Below, one piece after another: positions 23,849-32,563 of a DNA stretch of 64,000 nucleotides. Source of the stretch: an uncultured Flammeovirgaceae bacterium. GTDB taxonomy: Bacteria; Bacteroidota; Bacteroidia; Cytophagales; Cyclobacteriaceae. A program made the position numbers and the translations under genes. The stretch lies in assembly GCA_937883755.1 (NCBI GenBank), contig CAKZYA010000048.1:31449-95448 (forward strand), read 5' to 3'. The notes under the pieces are model-generated. The model had not been told where the DNA came from and did no database searches. It worked only from the letters and a program-made list of their open reading frames with translations. The first letter of the stretch is position 1. Each line of letters opens with the position of its first letter.

Positions 23849-24826
23849 ATGATGGCAAAACAATCTGCCGTTGGAATAGATTTAAAACTACTGAACAATT
23901 GTTTAGCCCCAATGCCCTCAACGACAAGCACTGTGTTTCCTACTTTTCTGACCTATCACGACTTTATTGAAGCCCTAAAACTCTCGAGTATTCCGTCTGA
24001 CTCAGGGATCTTTGTTTTAGATATCTGCGACATTAGTGAGGAATCTATAGAAACTTACCAATACTATCGCAATGAGTTTTACGAGATCAATTTGGCTCAG
24101 AACCAGCGGGAGTTTGTGTTTACGGTAGATGGAGTGACGTATCGTCCGGATGGTACTCCTTTTGTCTGTTTTATTTCTCCCTCTCAACTACAATCATATC
24201 AGGTGGTAGGCGAAGATGAGCAAGCGACTGGTTATTGTATTTACATAAAAAAAGAAGTGCTACGTTCGCTGAGGATTGACACTAATGCCTTGCCCTTTTT
24301 TAAGCGAAGTTTTGAGAGTTACTACCTACTAACCCCAGAACAGGCACAAGAATTAACGACTTTACTAGATCGGATGAAGCTTGAGTTACAACAACTAAGC
24401 TCCGTTACCGATGAAATCCTAAAATCATACCTGGAAGTATTTTTACTTAAATGCTGGGGTTATTTAGGTGAGGTGGCGAGCGTAGTAACTTCGCGCCCTC
24501 AGGAGATCGTTAGCACGTTTATGGAGACCGTACAAGCGGAAGTAACACAGCAACGAACCGTTAGTTTTTACGTAGACGAGCTGGCAATTTCACGCCAACA
24601 CCTCAATCAGCTAACTCAACAGGTGCTGGGTAAAACAGCCTTGCAAGTGATTCACGAAGTTTTGCTTGAGAAGGCTAAAGCACTACTTGTTCAATCCTCC
24701 TACACTTCTTCCGAAATAGCGTATCAGCTCGGCTTTGAGGAACCCGCTCACTTTAGTCGCTTTTTCAAGCGGCTTACGAGTGCTACTCCCCGGCAGTATC
24801 AGTTACAGAGTCAGAGGAATTGCTAG
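23849..24826 (+). CDS. AraC-family transcriptional regulator
   Basis: A 325-residue regulator with an N-terminal cupin-like sensing region (about 30-200) and a C-terminal AraC double helix-turn-helix (about 220-322): VDELAISRQHLNQLTQQVLG for the first helix pair, and YTSSEIAYQLGFEEPAHFSR then FFKRLTSATPRQYQ for the second, which carries the family signature. It is divergent from receptor A and 121 bp upstream of the MFS pump gene, so either is a plausible target. Starts at 23849 or 23852 (tandem ATG) or Met 22 are possible. The inducer is unknown. Confidence 0.88.
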   Translation: MMAKQSAVGIDLKLLNNCLAPMPSTTSTVFPTFLTYHDFIEALKLSSIPSDSGIFVLDICDISEESIETYQYYRNEFYEINLAQNQREFVFTVDGVTYRPDGTPFVCFISPSQLQSYQVVGEDEQATGYCIYIKKEVLRSLRIDTNALPFFKRSFESYYLLTPEQAQELTTLLDRMKLELQQLSSVTDEILKSYLEVFLLKCWGYLGEVASVVTSRPQEIVSTFMETVQAEVTQQRTVSFYVDELAISRQHLNQLTQQVLGKTALQVIHEVLLEKAKALLVQSSYTSSEIAYQLGFEEPAHFSRFFKRLTSATPRQYQLQSQRNC

Positions 24827-24947
24827 CTGCGAAATTGGTAATCTTTTGTTGATTTTTGGTAAGCGTTAGCTAAGAGTATTCCTGCATCTTTGCTTAAGAA
24901 ATTAGGTTGAGAAAGAGCAGCCTTTTTTTAGTCAAAGCATACTAGTT

Positions 24948-26165
24948 ATGAAGCAGAGTAAACCACTGGGTTTGGTATATGCCATTGTGCTTATTGATAT
25001 TATCGCAGGTTCTATCATGTGGCCGGTATGGCCTCAATTTGTAAAAGCGTATGCGCATCCCGAACTGCTACTAGCATTAGGCACCGCTATTTTTATTGGA
25101 ATACAGTTGTTCACCGCACCACTACTCGGGCGACTTTCGGACATTTACGGACGTAAGCCCGTTTTCATTGTGTCGGCGGTAGGCACTTTCTTGGCGAACT
25201 TACTTTTACTACCTCGTAATGCATTTGCCTATTTCAGTAATCGGGGAGCCGATGGGTTGACTAATGGAGTTTACTCCGCAGTACGTTCCGCCATCACCGA
25301 TATTTCTGAGGAGGAGGACTTGATGAAGAATATGGGGTTGGAGGGTACAGTAGTGTCTTTAGGGTTTGTATTGGGTCCGCTAGTAGCTTCGGGGGTGTTA
25401 CTACTGTTTGGAGTACTACCCGAAGAAGCAACCACGGTACTGGTAGCTACAGGTATTGGCATTTCGTTACTTAATATTGTGCTCAGTATCATACTGCCCG
25501 AAACTATTGCCAAGCGAGTCCACCGTGAGCCAGGTGAGTTACGCCAATTAGTAAACCGCTCTATCAATGTAGCAAGGTACTGGAAGCGGTTGCAAGTATT
25601 AGGGCAGAAGCAGGATGGGCTACTACGGGTAGTGATCCTTCAGCTATGTCTTACCTTTAGTTTAGGGTATTACAACTATCTAATCACCTATATTAGTTTA
25701 GGGAGCTTGCAACTGACACCTCAAGAGATTTCCTACTTCTTTGCCTACTTCGGTATTGTTTTTTTGGTGGTTAGCTACATTTTTTACTCTTACCTCATTC
25801 AGCGGGTGCAGCCCGAACGCTTTCTACGGATCACTGCTGCTTTAGGTATCATTACCCACATCAGTTACGCATTTATAGGTCAGGCAGCCTGGGCATTGTA
25901 TGTGGTAGTAACCATCGACTGTCTGACGATTGGGCTGCTGCCCGGTATTATGGATGGTTTGCTCGCTCGGTACGCTGAGCAAGATAGCCGAGGTGAGCTA
26001 TTCGGTATTACGCAAGCCCTGAATGGATTAGCCAGCTTTGGAACCACGCTAGTGTTTGGTGGCTTGTCGGTCATTTCCCTTACACTACCTTTTTATTGGT
26101 TCGCCCTCTGTCTAGTGCCACTACTGTTTCCTAGCATAATCAAGCCTTTGTTGGCTACTACCTAA
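24948..26165 (+). CDS. MFS transporter, TetA/drug-efflux-like
   Basis: A 405-residue major-facilitator protein with about 12 membrane segments. The loop 2-3 signature is LLGRLSDIYGRKPV, and the segment GADGLTNGVYSAVRSAITD followed by GLEGTVVSLGFVLGPLV matches the TetA-type drug/proton antiporter branch. A conserved acidic residue lies in helix 1 (IVLIDIIAGSI). It is followed after 44 bp by a small barrel protein and preceded by an AraC regulator, which looks like an inducible efflux unit. The substrate cannot be predicted. Confidence 0.82.
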   Translation: MKQSKPLGLVYAIVLIDIIAGSIMWPVWPQFVKAYAHPELLLALGTAIFIGIQLFTAPLLGRLSDIYGRKPVFIVSAVGTFLANLLLLPRNAFAYFSNRGADGLTNGVYSAVRSAITDISEEEDLMKNMGLEGTVVSLGFVLGPLVASGVLLLFGVLPEEATTVLVATGIGISLLNIVLSIILPETIAKRVHREPGELRQLVNRSINVARYWKRLQVLGQKQDGLLRVVILQLCLTFSLGYYNYLITYISLGSLQLTPQEISYFFAYFGIVFLVVSYIFYSYLIQRVQPERFLRITAALGIITHISYAFIGQAAWALYVVVTIDCLTIGLLPGIMDGLLARYAEQDSRGELFGITQALNGLASFGTTLVFGGLSVISLTLPFYWFALCLVPLLFPSIIKPLLATT

Positions 26166-26209
26166 TCGCAAAATATTAGCTTTTACGGATAAACTGAATC
26201 AGATAAATT

Positions 26210-26845
26210 ATGAAACGAAGTATCATCATAATCAGCTATTTGCTGATGACACTAAAAGTATGTGCTCAGGTACCTGTAGAGGTATTGGTAGGGCACGAAC
26301 AAATACAGCACGAGTTTTTCTTTTTTAAAGACCTTGATAAGAAACAAAAACTGAATTTGTTCAGCATGGCGCGTTTTGCGGTGGACTACGAAGATGCGAA
26401 CCTTAATAGCTCATTTATTAGTTCGCAGGTCACTTACAACCTTACTCCCCGATGGGGGATCTCTGCGGGAGCTAATTACGCCGAACAGGATGTAGCCCCG
26501 CTGGTGGCTTTGTCTTATACCTACATTAACGAAAAGGGGGACTTTTTTATTAATCTTTTTCCTATGGTATTTGTGCAGCAAAGGCCTGACTATGAGTTGT
26601 TTGGTATGGCATTTTATGCGCCTCAGCTTAATGAAAAATGGAGTTTTTTCTCCCAATTATTCTTTGGCACCAATGTAAACCATCAGTTCAATCGCCACCA
26701 GTTTAGCTACCAGCAGCTCCGAGTAGGGTTGGGGTTGAAAGATTGGTTTCAGTTTGGGTTAGGACTGGACCAGAACATGATTGGGAGTGGAGAAGGTTAT
26801 ACGTATTCTAACAACATTGGACTGTTTATTAGGAAGGAACTTTGA
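26210..26845 (+). CDS. Small outer-membrane beta-barrel protein
   Basis: A 211-residue protein with a signal peptide (ends KVCAQ, residue 20) and alternating amphipathic strands (LFSMARFAVDYED, WGISAGANYAEQ, FQFGLGLDQN), ending NNIGLFIRKEL. It resembles 8- to 10-strand outer-membrane barrels, without an assigned family. It lies 44 bp downstream of the MFS pump and probably shares its transcript. It converges with the receptor B gene after 64 bp. Function unknown. Confidence 0.6.
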   Translation: MKRSIIIISYLLMTLKVCAQVPVEVLVGHEQIQHEFFFFKDLDKKQKLNLFSMARFAVDYEDANLNSSFISSQVTYNLTPRWGISAGANYAEQDVAPLVALSYTYINEKGDFFINLFPMVFVQQRPDYELFGMAFYAPQLNEKWSFFSQLFFGTNVNHQFNRHQFSYQQLRVGLGLKDWFQFGLGLDQNMIGSGEGYTYSNNIGLFIRKEL

Positions 26846-26909
26846 CAGGTAAATGGTGTGAATCAGGGTTTTTGATAAGCGACTTTGATTCTGAAGAGCG
26901 ATAAATAGC

Positions 26910-29291
26910 TTACCTTCTTCTCGCTCCTGAGTAGGTCATAGCTTCACCCTTACCGAAGCCGTAGCTAAATCCTAGGGTGATGAAGCGGCCGCGTTGTTCA
27001 AAGCTGTACAGGTAAAATTCGGGTTGGTCAATAACGCTTTCCCGGATGCGGGAAGCAAATGCATCGCGTACACTGAAATTGACGACTGCCTTGCCGTCGA
27101 GCATCTTCTTTCGTAAGCCTATGTCAGCAAAAGCAAAGCCCGAAACTTCGCTCTGCACGGTTTGGAAACCCGATTGGTAGTTGCCAATAAGTTCCAAATC
27201 AAAGTTAGCGGGTAGGGCAATTTTGGAAGTTATCCGAGATGACCATTGATCACCGGTAAAGTCAAATGATTGTTCCTGGAACTCGCCTTCGCGAATAAAG
27301 TAGTTGAGGTTGAAATCACCGTTGAGCTTGAGCCAATTGGTGGGACTGTACTCTCCGTTTACTTCAAATCCAGTAGTTTGGTCAGTACCGATATTCATCG
27401 GCATGGTGGTGTTTACGTTATTCTCAAAGGTAGAAACCCGTTCAACCACATCAGTAGTGTAACGGTGGTAAACGCTAGTATTAATCGAGGCCTTTTTCAG
27501 GTTGAAAATACTGGTAATCTCGTAAGAATCCGTGAACTCGGGTAGTAGATCGGGGTTGCCAACGCGGATATTAAAGTTGTTTCGGATGTTAAAAAACGGG
27601 TTCAAATCCCACAAGCGAGGCCGATAGATTCTTCGGGAGTATCCTCCCTGCACGGATATGTTTTCTGCCAGTTTGTATGAAGTGTGAAAGGTAGGAAACA
27701 GATTAGTGAAGTTCTGATTATTAGATTCGTTGGTATTGGTCAACAGTGTGCTCAAGTCAGTATTTTCTGCTCTCAAGCCGAATTTTACGCCCCACTTTTC
27801 ATCCTCGTAGGCTCCGGTGCCGTACACTCCCAATACTTTTTGGTTCCACTCAAAATTATTAGTCAGCTCGTCAATTGTTACCAAGGTGCCATCCTGAAAT
27901 TCTCGCACCGTAAAGTCATTGCCTACGTCGTTAATTACGTACTGCGCCCCTGTTTCAAGAGTGATTTGCTTGGTAAGCGGATTAGTGTAGTCTAACTTGA
28001 AGGTATAGTCTGCTTGTTGATACTCAGTTTCGGTTTGTTGGTCGTTATTAAAATTCTCACCCGAGACAGCCGTATTTATGAACTCCGAAGCTTGATCTTT
28101 GCCAAAAAACCTTCCGGTTGCGCTTAGCAAGAGCTTATGATCCTCGTTGTTCTTAAACTCTTTAGCGTACTGCAATTCGTACTGCCACTTGGGGTTCGTT
28201 GCTTCAGTAGTTTCCTGTCGGTTCCATTCCGATACTACCGAATTATTTCCATCCAGCAGCGCAAAATCATACTGCGATGGTTGACTCTCAACCTCGTAGG
28301 CAAAATTACCCGACAGCGTGATGACGTTGTAGGGATCAATATGATAATCAGTGCCGAGGATTATATTGTAAAAAGTTTCGTTGCGGTACTCGGTACCATC
28401 GCTGGTAACAGTTGTATTGTTAATCAGATCGCGGTTAATCGTCTCCGAAAACTCAGGAATCGAGCGGTAGCCTACTCCCAGTTGAGTAAACAGGTTGAAC
28501 TTCTCAGTTCTCCGATTTAAGCTAATGCCGACGCTATGGTTATCAGGAACACCCGTATTTAGTGAGATTGAGCCATTCAACCCCCTCTTTTCCTCTTTTT
28601 TCAGGATAATGTTTAAGATACCAGATGTGCCCTCGGCCTCGTACTTTGCAGAAGGGTTGGTGATCACTTCAATACTCTCAATCATATCGGCCGTAATGGT
28701 ACCGAGGGCGTTGCTCTCCTGATCAGCTAGTACCGAAGGTTTACCATCTACCAGTATCTGAACTCCAGCACTACCACGCAGACTAATCTGCCCCTCAATG
28801 CTTACGTTAACTGAGGGCACATTATTGAGAACTTCTAAGGCACTAGCCCCAGCACTGGTCAGATCCTGCCCTACGTTGAATACCCGCTTGTCTAGTTTGA
28901 ATTCGGTACGCGATCGTTCACCTCTAACCACTACTTCATCTAACGCCTGACTGTCTTCGGACAGTTGAATAGTACCTATGTCAATCTTCCCGTTGCTGAC
29001 GGTCAGATCACGAAAGGTGCGGGGTTTATAGCCGATGAAACTGACCTCTACATAGATATTAGTCGACTCAACATTTAGGGTAAACGTACCATCTGACCCG
29101 GTGGTGGTACCCGTAAGCGCTTCTCCGCTGTCCTTATTGGCTACCATAATGGTAGCAAACTCTACGGGTTGTTGGTTTACTTCATTCTGAATGGTTCCGG
29201 TGATGGTTACTTCCTTATTTTGAGCAATGGTAGTGCCTATACTCAAAACTATAATCATCAGAAAAAGTGCAAACTTGAAACAATTAGTCAT
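26910..29291 (-). CDS. TonB-dependent receptor, OMP_b-brl_3 type, paralogue B
   Basis: A 793-residue receptor, the same length as paralogue A and collinear with it: signal peptide (FALFLMIIVLSIGTTIAQ), carboxypeptidase-D-like domain (TGTIQNEVNQQPVEFATIMV), plug (DEVVVRGERSRTEFKLDKRV, VLNNVPSVNVSIEGQISLRG, IEVITNPSAKYEAEGTSGI), barrel and GRFITLGFSYGFGKGEAM near the end. ATG 29291 is chosen because it starts a proper signal peptide; the 36 residues upstream are not credible. A LytS-type kinase gene is divergent from it, and the conserved 25-bp element lies 77-101 bp upstream. Substrate unknown. Confidence 0.87.
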   Translation of the reverse strand: MTNCFKFALFLMIIVLSIGTTIAQNKEVTITGTIQNEVNQQPVEFATIMVANKDSGEALTGTTTGSDGTFTLNVESTNIYVEVSFIGYKPRTFRDLTVSNGKIDIGTIQLSEDSQALDEVVVRGERSRTEFKLDKRVFNVGQDLTSAGASALEVLNNVPSVNVSIEGQISLRGSAGVQILVDGKPSVLADQESNALGTITADMIESIEVITNPSAKYEAEGTSGILNIILKKEEKRGLNGSISLNTGVPDNHSVGISLNRRTEKFNLFTQLGVGYRSIPEFSETINRDLINNTTVTSDGTEYRNETFYNIILGTDYHIDPYNVITLSGNFAYEVESQPSQYDFALLDGNNSVVSEWNRQETTEATNPKWQYELQYAKEFKNNEDHKLLLSATGRFFGKDQASEFINTAVSGENFNNDQQTETEYQQADYTFKLDYTNPLTKQITLETGAQYVINDVGNDFTVREFQDGTLVTIDELTNNFEWNQKVLGVYGTGAYEDEKWGVKFGLRAENTDLSTLLTNTNESNNQNFTNLFPTFHTSYKLAENISVQGGYSRRIYRPRLWDLNPFFNIRNNFNIRVGNPDLLPEFTDSYEITSIFNLKKASINTSVYHRYTTDVVERVSTFENNVNTTMPMNIGTDQTTGFEVNGEYSPTNWLKLNGDFNLNYFIREGEFQEQSFDFTGDQWSSRITSKIALPANFDLELIGNYQSGFQTVQSEVSGFAFADIGLRKKMLDGKAVVNFSVRDAFASRIRESVIDQPEFYLYSFEQRGRFITLGFSYGFGKGEAMTYSGARRR

Positions 29292-29355
29292 AAACGTAAA
29301 ATCAAATAGTAGCGACGTTATAATATTTAGTACGCAGAAATGTTTAGTATGGCAG

Positions 29356-29392
29356 AGTAAAATCGGTGAACGACCAAAGTTTTCCGACGAAT
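29356..29392 (-). promoter_or_regulatory. Direct-repeat element upstream of receptor B
   Basis: AGTAAAATCGGTGAAC (29356-29371) and AGTTTTCCGACGAAT (29379-29392) form an imperfect direct repeat with a 21-bp period. Block 29368-29392 matches the element before receptor A at 22 of 25 bases and at the same distance from the start codon. It also lies between this gene and the divergent kinase gene. Confidence 0.55.
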
Positions 29393-29484
29393 AGCACAAC
29401 TACCGTTGACCAGCAGAAAATTGGTGTTGATAATGGTAAAAATGTCGTTGGTCTCTTTATGTCATATTGATCTCGGATAATGAT

Positions 29485-29492
29485 TATCTTTG
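29485..29492 (+). promoter_or_regulatory. -7 promoter box of the LytS-type kinase gene
   Basis: TATCTTTG matches the TAnnTTTG consensus exactly and ends 4 bp before ATG 29497, implying a leaderless or near-leaderless mRNA. The best TTG upstream (29467) is 15 bp away, shorter than the usual 19. This argues against TTG 29467 as the translation start. Confidence 0.45.
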
Positions 29493-29496
29493 GAAG

Positions 29497-30552
29497 ATGC
29501 CGTCTAAAGATTTTGTTTCACCACTGTCGTATAAAGAAATTCTGTTTCAGGTACTACTGCACGGAGTAGTGTTTATTTTTTACTCTTATGATCGGCGGAA
29601 CCCGCAGGTAGAATCCTATCAGATAGTGTTTTTTTTAACCTACGCCGTAGCTGCCTTAATCATCAATTATCTTTTACTACCCCAGTTCTTATATCAGAAA
29701 AAGCATCTGCAATTTGTGGGTTGGACAATTGTGGTTATCGCTGCATTAATATTTATAGAAGAAGCAGTGATAGAACAGATTTATTTTCCTGATACCCGTG
29801 GGCAACGGTTTCTGGGAGTTTTCTTTAGTTTGTGGGGAGTACTGCCAGTAATCACAGTATTGTCGGGGTTTAAGTTTGCCTGGGATGCACTGAGAAAACA
29901 GCAGGAGGTTGAGTTATTAAAGAGTACGATTAAAGAAAGTGAGCTAAAGTTTTTAAAATCTCAGATCAACCCTCACTTTCTATTTAATAACCTTAACAAC
30001 CTATACTCTTACGCCATAGATTTTTCCCCTAAGACCCCCGAGATTATTCTGAAGTTGAGTTCGGTACTACGCTACATGCTTTACGAATGCAAAGAAAAGT
30101 TAGTGCCTTTGACCAAAGAGGTAAAGCAACTGGAGAATTTTACCCAGCTCAGTCAGCTTCAAATTGAAGAGCGGGGAGTGGTAAACTTTAGAGCGGAAAT
30201 TAATCAATCGGGTTACCAAATTGCTCCGCTGATACTGATTGTCTTTATCGAGAATGCCTTTAAACACAGCCAGGCTAGTCAGTCCGAAAATATTCGGATT
30301 GATATTGCTATCCAACTTTCGGAAGAAGGTGAACTGGGATTTAGCTGTAAGAACAACTTTCAACCCGTGGCTAATACTGATAATCTGGCTCAGGGTATTG
30401 GACTAGACAATGTGAAAAAACGGCTACAACTTCTCTACCCCAATACTCACCAGTTAACCATTAAGGAAACTGATAGTCAGTACGAAGTGTATCTGTCAAT
30501 GCAGTTAAAAAGACTGAATAAAGAAAAAATGGTCTACCAGTATACTAATTGA
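29497..30552 (+). CDS. LytS-family sensor histidine kinase
   Basis: A 351-residue membrane kinase. Four hydrophobic segments fill about residues 10-135, followed by a coiled coil and a His_kinase domain: phosphoacceptor His in KSQINPHFLFNNLNNLYSYA, N-box VFIENAFKHS, and G-box GIGLDNVKKRLQLLYP. This architecture (no HAMP domain) is typical of Bacteroidota kinases that pair with LytTR regulators, and one follows 115 bp downstream. It is divergent from receptor B. ATG 29497 is chosen because of the -7 box just upstream. The stimulus is unknown. Confidence 0.9.
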   Translation: MPSKDFVSPLSYKEILFQVLLHGVVFIFYSYDRRNPQVESYQIVFFLTYAVAALIINYLLLPQFLYQKKHLQFVGWTIVVIAALIFIEEAVIEQIYFPDTRGQRFLGVFFSLWGVLPVITVLSGFKFAWDALRKQQEVELLKSTIKESELKFLKSQINPHFLFNNLNNLYSYAIDFSPKTPEIILKLSSVLRYMLYECKEKLVPLTKEVKQLENFTQLSQLQIEERGVVNFRAEINQSGYQIAPLILIVFIENAFKHSQASQSENIRIDIAIQLSEEGELGFSCKNNFQPVANTDNLAQGIGLDNVKKRLQLLYPNTHQLTIKETDSQYEVYLSMQLKRLNKEKMVYQYTN

Positions 30553-30667
30553 AAATTGATAGGGGAAAGATATGAGATATGACATGTGAGATACAAAACT
30601 TTTAACCTCAGTAACCTACTAAACCTGTAACTTTCAAAACCGCACGACTGTTGCAATCGAGTCATCC

Positions 30668-31375
30668 ATGAACTGTATTATCATTGAAGATCAGCCCCCC
30701 GCTCAGCGAATTCTTAAAAAGTACATTGAAGACATTGGGTCGCTACAACTAAAAGCTACCCTCTCCGATGCTATTCAGGCGATTAATTACTTGAAGTCAG
30801 AGAAAGTTGATTTGATCTTCTTGGATATTCACTTACCGAAGATTTCGGGCATTGATCTGCTAAAGACTAGCAACAATTTGCCACCGATTATCTTAACCAC
30901 CGCCTTTGCTGATTATGCTTTAGAGAGTTACGAGTTTAATGTAGTAGATTATCTTCTGAAGCCTTTTTCCTTTCAGCGATTTGTTAAGGCAGTCTCCCGA
31001 GTACCTACGTCTGATAGTGTTTCTGAACAGCCATTGGGCGAAGCTAAAGAGATACCTCCAATCCGTCGCGAGCTATTTATTAAGTCGGGCTACGAGCATA
31101 TTAAGGTTTTAGTAGATGATATCATCTACATCAAATCTGATGCGGATTACACCGAGATTTTTCTGCCAGAAAAAAAACTTTTATCTTCCGAATCGCTCCG
31201 AAACTGGCTAGAAAAACTGGGTGACCAACAGTTTGTTCGGGTGCATAAATCCTACGTCATCAACGCTGATAAAATTGTCAAAGTGGTAGGTAATCAAATA
31301 TATATGACCACTGATGCAGTAGTGCCCATTGGTAGAGCTTTCCGGGAGGATTTCACCGAGAAGTTCCTAAATTAA
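30668..31375 (+). CDS. LytTR-family response regulator
   Basis: A 235-residue regulator. The receiver domain spans about 1-115, with acidic pocket E7/D8, phospho-acceptor D53 (LIFLDIHLPK) and the conserved Lys in VVDYLLKPFSF. The LytTR DNA-binding domain is about 135-235 (LFIKSGYEHIKVLVDDIIYI, FVRVHKSYVINADKIVKV). LytTR proteins bind direct repeats about 21-22 bp apart, which fits the elements upstream of the two paralogous receptors. It is the cognate partner of the upstream kinase. Confidence 0.92.
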   Translation: MNCIIIEDQPPAQRILKKYIEDIGSLQLKATLSDAIQAINYLKSEKVDLIFLDIHLPKISGIDLLKTSNNLPPIILTTAFADYALESYEFNVVDYLLKPFSFQRFVKAVSRVPTSDSVSEQPLGEAKEIPPIRRELFIKSGYEHIKVLVDDIIYIKSDADYTEIFLPEKKLLSSESLRNWLEKLGDQQFVRVHKSYVINADKIVKVVGNQIYMTTDAVVPIGRAFREDFTEKFLN

Positions 31376-31423
31376 AAGCAGTAGAACCTTAATAACAGCT
31401 ATCACACCTAACTTAAACCCAGC

Positions 31424-32314
31424 ATGAAAGAACTCAGAAAAGAGGACATTAGCCAAGAAGTATTTGACCTCTACGACGACTACGCCCATAACCGCATCGA
31501 GCGTCGGCAATTTTTGGATAAACTCTCTACTTATGCGGTAGGTGGTTTAACCTTGTCTTCATTGCTCAGTTTTATTATGCCCGATTACCAGAATAAAATT
31601 CAGGTGCGGCAAGATGATCCCCGACTAAAGTCAGAGTTCATTGAGTATGAATCTCCGAAGGGTGGGGGGACGATTAAAGCGTTATTATCCAAGCCTGCCG
31701 ATGCGTCAGGAAAACTGCCTGGTATTGTAGTGGTGCATGAAAACCGGGGATTGAATCCCCATATTGAAGATGTAGCCCGTCGAGCCGCGTTAGCCGGGTT
31801 TATTTCTCTAGCGCCTGATGCCCTAACTCCATTGGGCGGTTATCCAGGTACCGACGATGAAGGGCGGACATTACAGCGGCAGCGCGATCGAGACGAGATG
31901 TTGGAAGACTTTATCGCGGCCCACGATCATCTGAATAATCACTCTGAATGTACCAGAAAAGTAGGCGTAGTTGGCTTTTGCTTCGGCGGTTGGATTTCTA
32001 ATATGATGGCAGTGCGGGTATCAGAGTTAGATGCGGCGGTGCCATTTTACGGTGGGCAACCCGATGCTGAAATAGTTCCTCAAATCGAAGCTCCCCTACT
32101 ACTTCATTTCGGAGAGCTAGATAAGCGGGTAAACGAAGGCTGGCCGGATTACGAAGCTACTTTAAAAAAGCATGATAAAGAATATCAGGCTCATACGTAC
32201 GCTAATGCTAATCATGGCTTTCATAATGATACAACTCCTCGTTACGATGCCGACGCTGCTAAGCTGGCTTGGGAACGAACGATTGAGTTCTTTAAGAAAC
32301 ACTTGAAGGCATAA
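31424..32314 (+). CDS. Dienelactone hydrolase-family protein, exported or anchored
   Basis: A 296-residue alpha/beta hydrolase. The N-terminus has a Tat-like [20 protein letters not shown] hydrophobic segment preceded by about 25 polar residues, typical of the YghX-type exported branch. The catalytic Cys sits in GFCFGGWIS, the Asp is probably in [10 protein letters not shown], and the His in NANHGFHND. These enzymes hydrolyse cyclic esters or related carbonyl compounds; the substrate here is unknown. It follows the response regulator by 48 bp but shows no functional link to it. Confidence 0.85.
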   Translation: MKELRKEDISQEVFDLYDDYAHNRIERRQFLDKLSTYAVGGLTLSSLLSFIMPDYQNKIQVRQDDPRLKSEFIEYESPKGGGTIKALLSKPADASGKLPGIVVVHENRGLNPHIEDVARRAALAGFISLAPDALTPLGGYPGTDDEGRTLQRQRDRDEMLEDFIAAHDHLNNHSECTRKVGVVGFCFGGWISNMMAVRVSELDAAVPFYGGQPDAEIVPQIEAPLLLHFGELDKRVNEGWPDYEATLKKHDKEYQAHTYANANHGFHNDTTPRYDADAAKLAWERTIEFFKKHLKA

Positions 32315-32509
32315 ATTAACTGGATAGTCAGTAATTTGCAGAATACCAATCGTGAATAGGTAGCTATTTTCTAGCCTGGCAAATTGAACTTGACTCATCA
32401 GTAGCTAGGACTAGTATGTTCCCTTACTATCTCTAGTATTTTCTTTCATCTTCATCTTGCAATCAGCAATTTTTTGATTCCGCCTTTAGGAATAAAATAA
32501 TTCGTCGTA

Positions 32510-32539
32510 TACCTTTGTCTTAACTAGAATTAATCTAAA
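32510..32539 (+). promoter_or_regulatory. Promoter and candidate iron operator before the DUF4856 gene
   Basis: TACCTTTG (32510-32517) matches the Bacteroidota -7 consensus, and ACTAGA-ATTAA-TCTAAA (32523-32539), a near match to the TTTAGA-N5-TCTAAA box, lies right over the expected transcription start. The ATG of the gene follows at 32564. This arrangement suits repression by an iron-responsive regulator. Confidence 0.55.
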
Positions 32540-32563
32540 TTAAAACAGTGGGTTGCTGATACG

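Noticed and set aside
29467..29496. TTG 29467 as the start of the LytS-type kinase
   Set aside because: The ten extra codons overlap a consensus -7 promoter box, and ATG 29497 begins the conserved-looking protein.
32315..32509. RNA gene in the gap after the dienelactone hydrolase
   Set aside because: No cloverleaf, known RNA motif or terminator was found; the 249-bp gap holds only the promoter and iron-box-like site near its right end.
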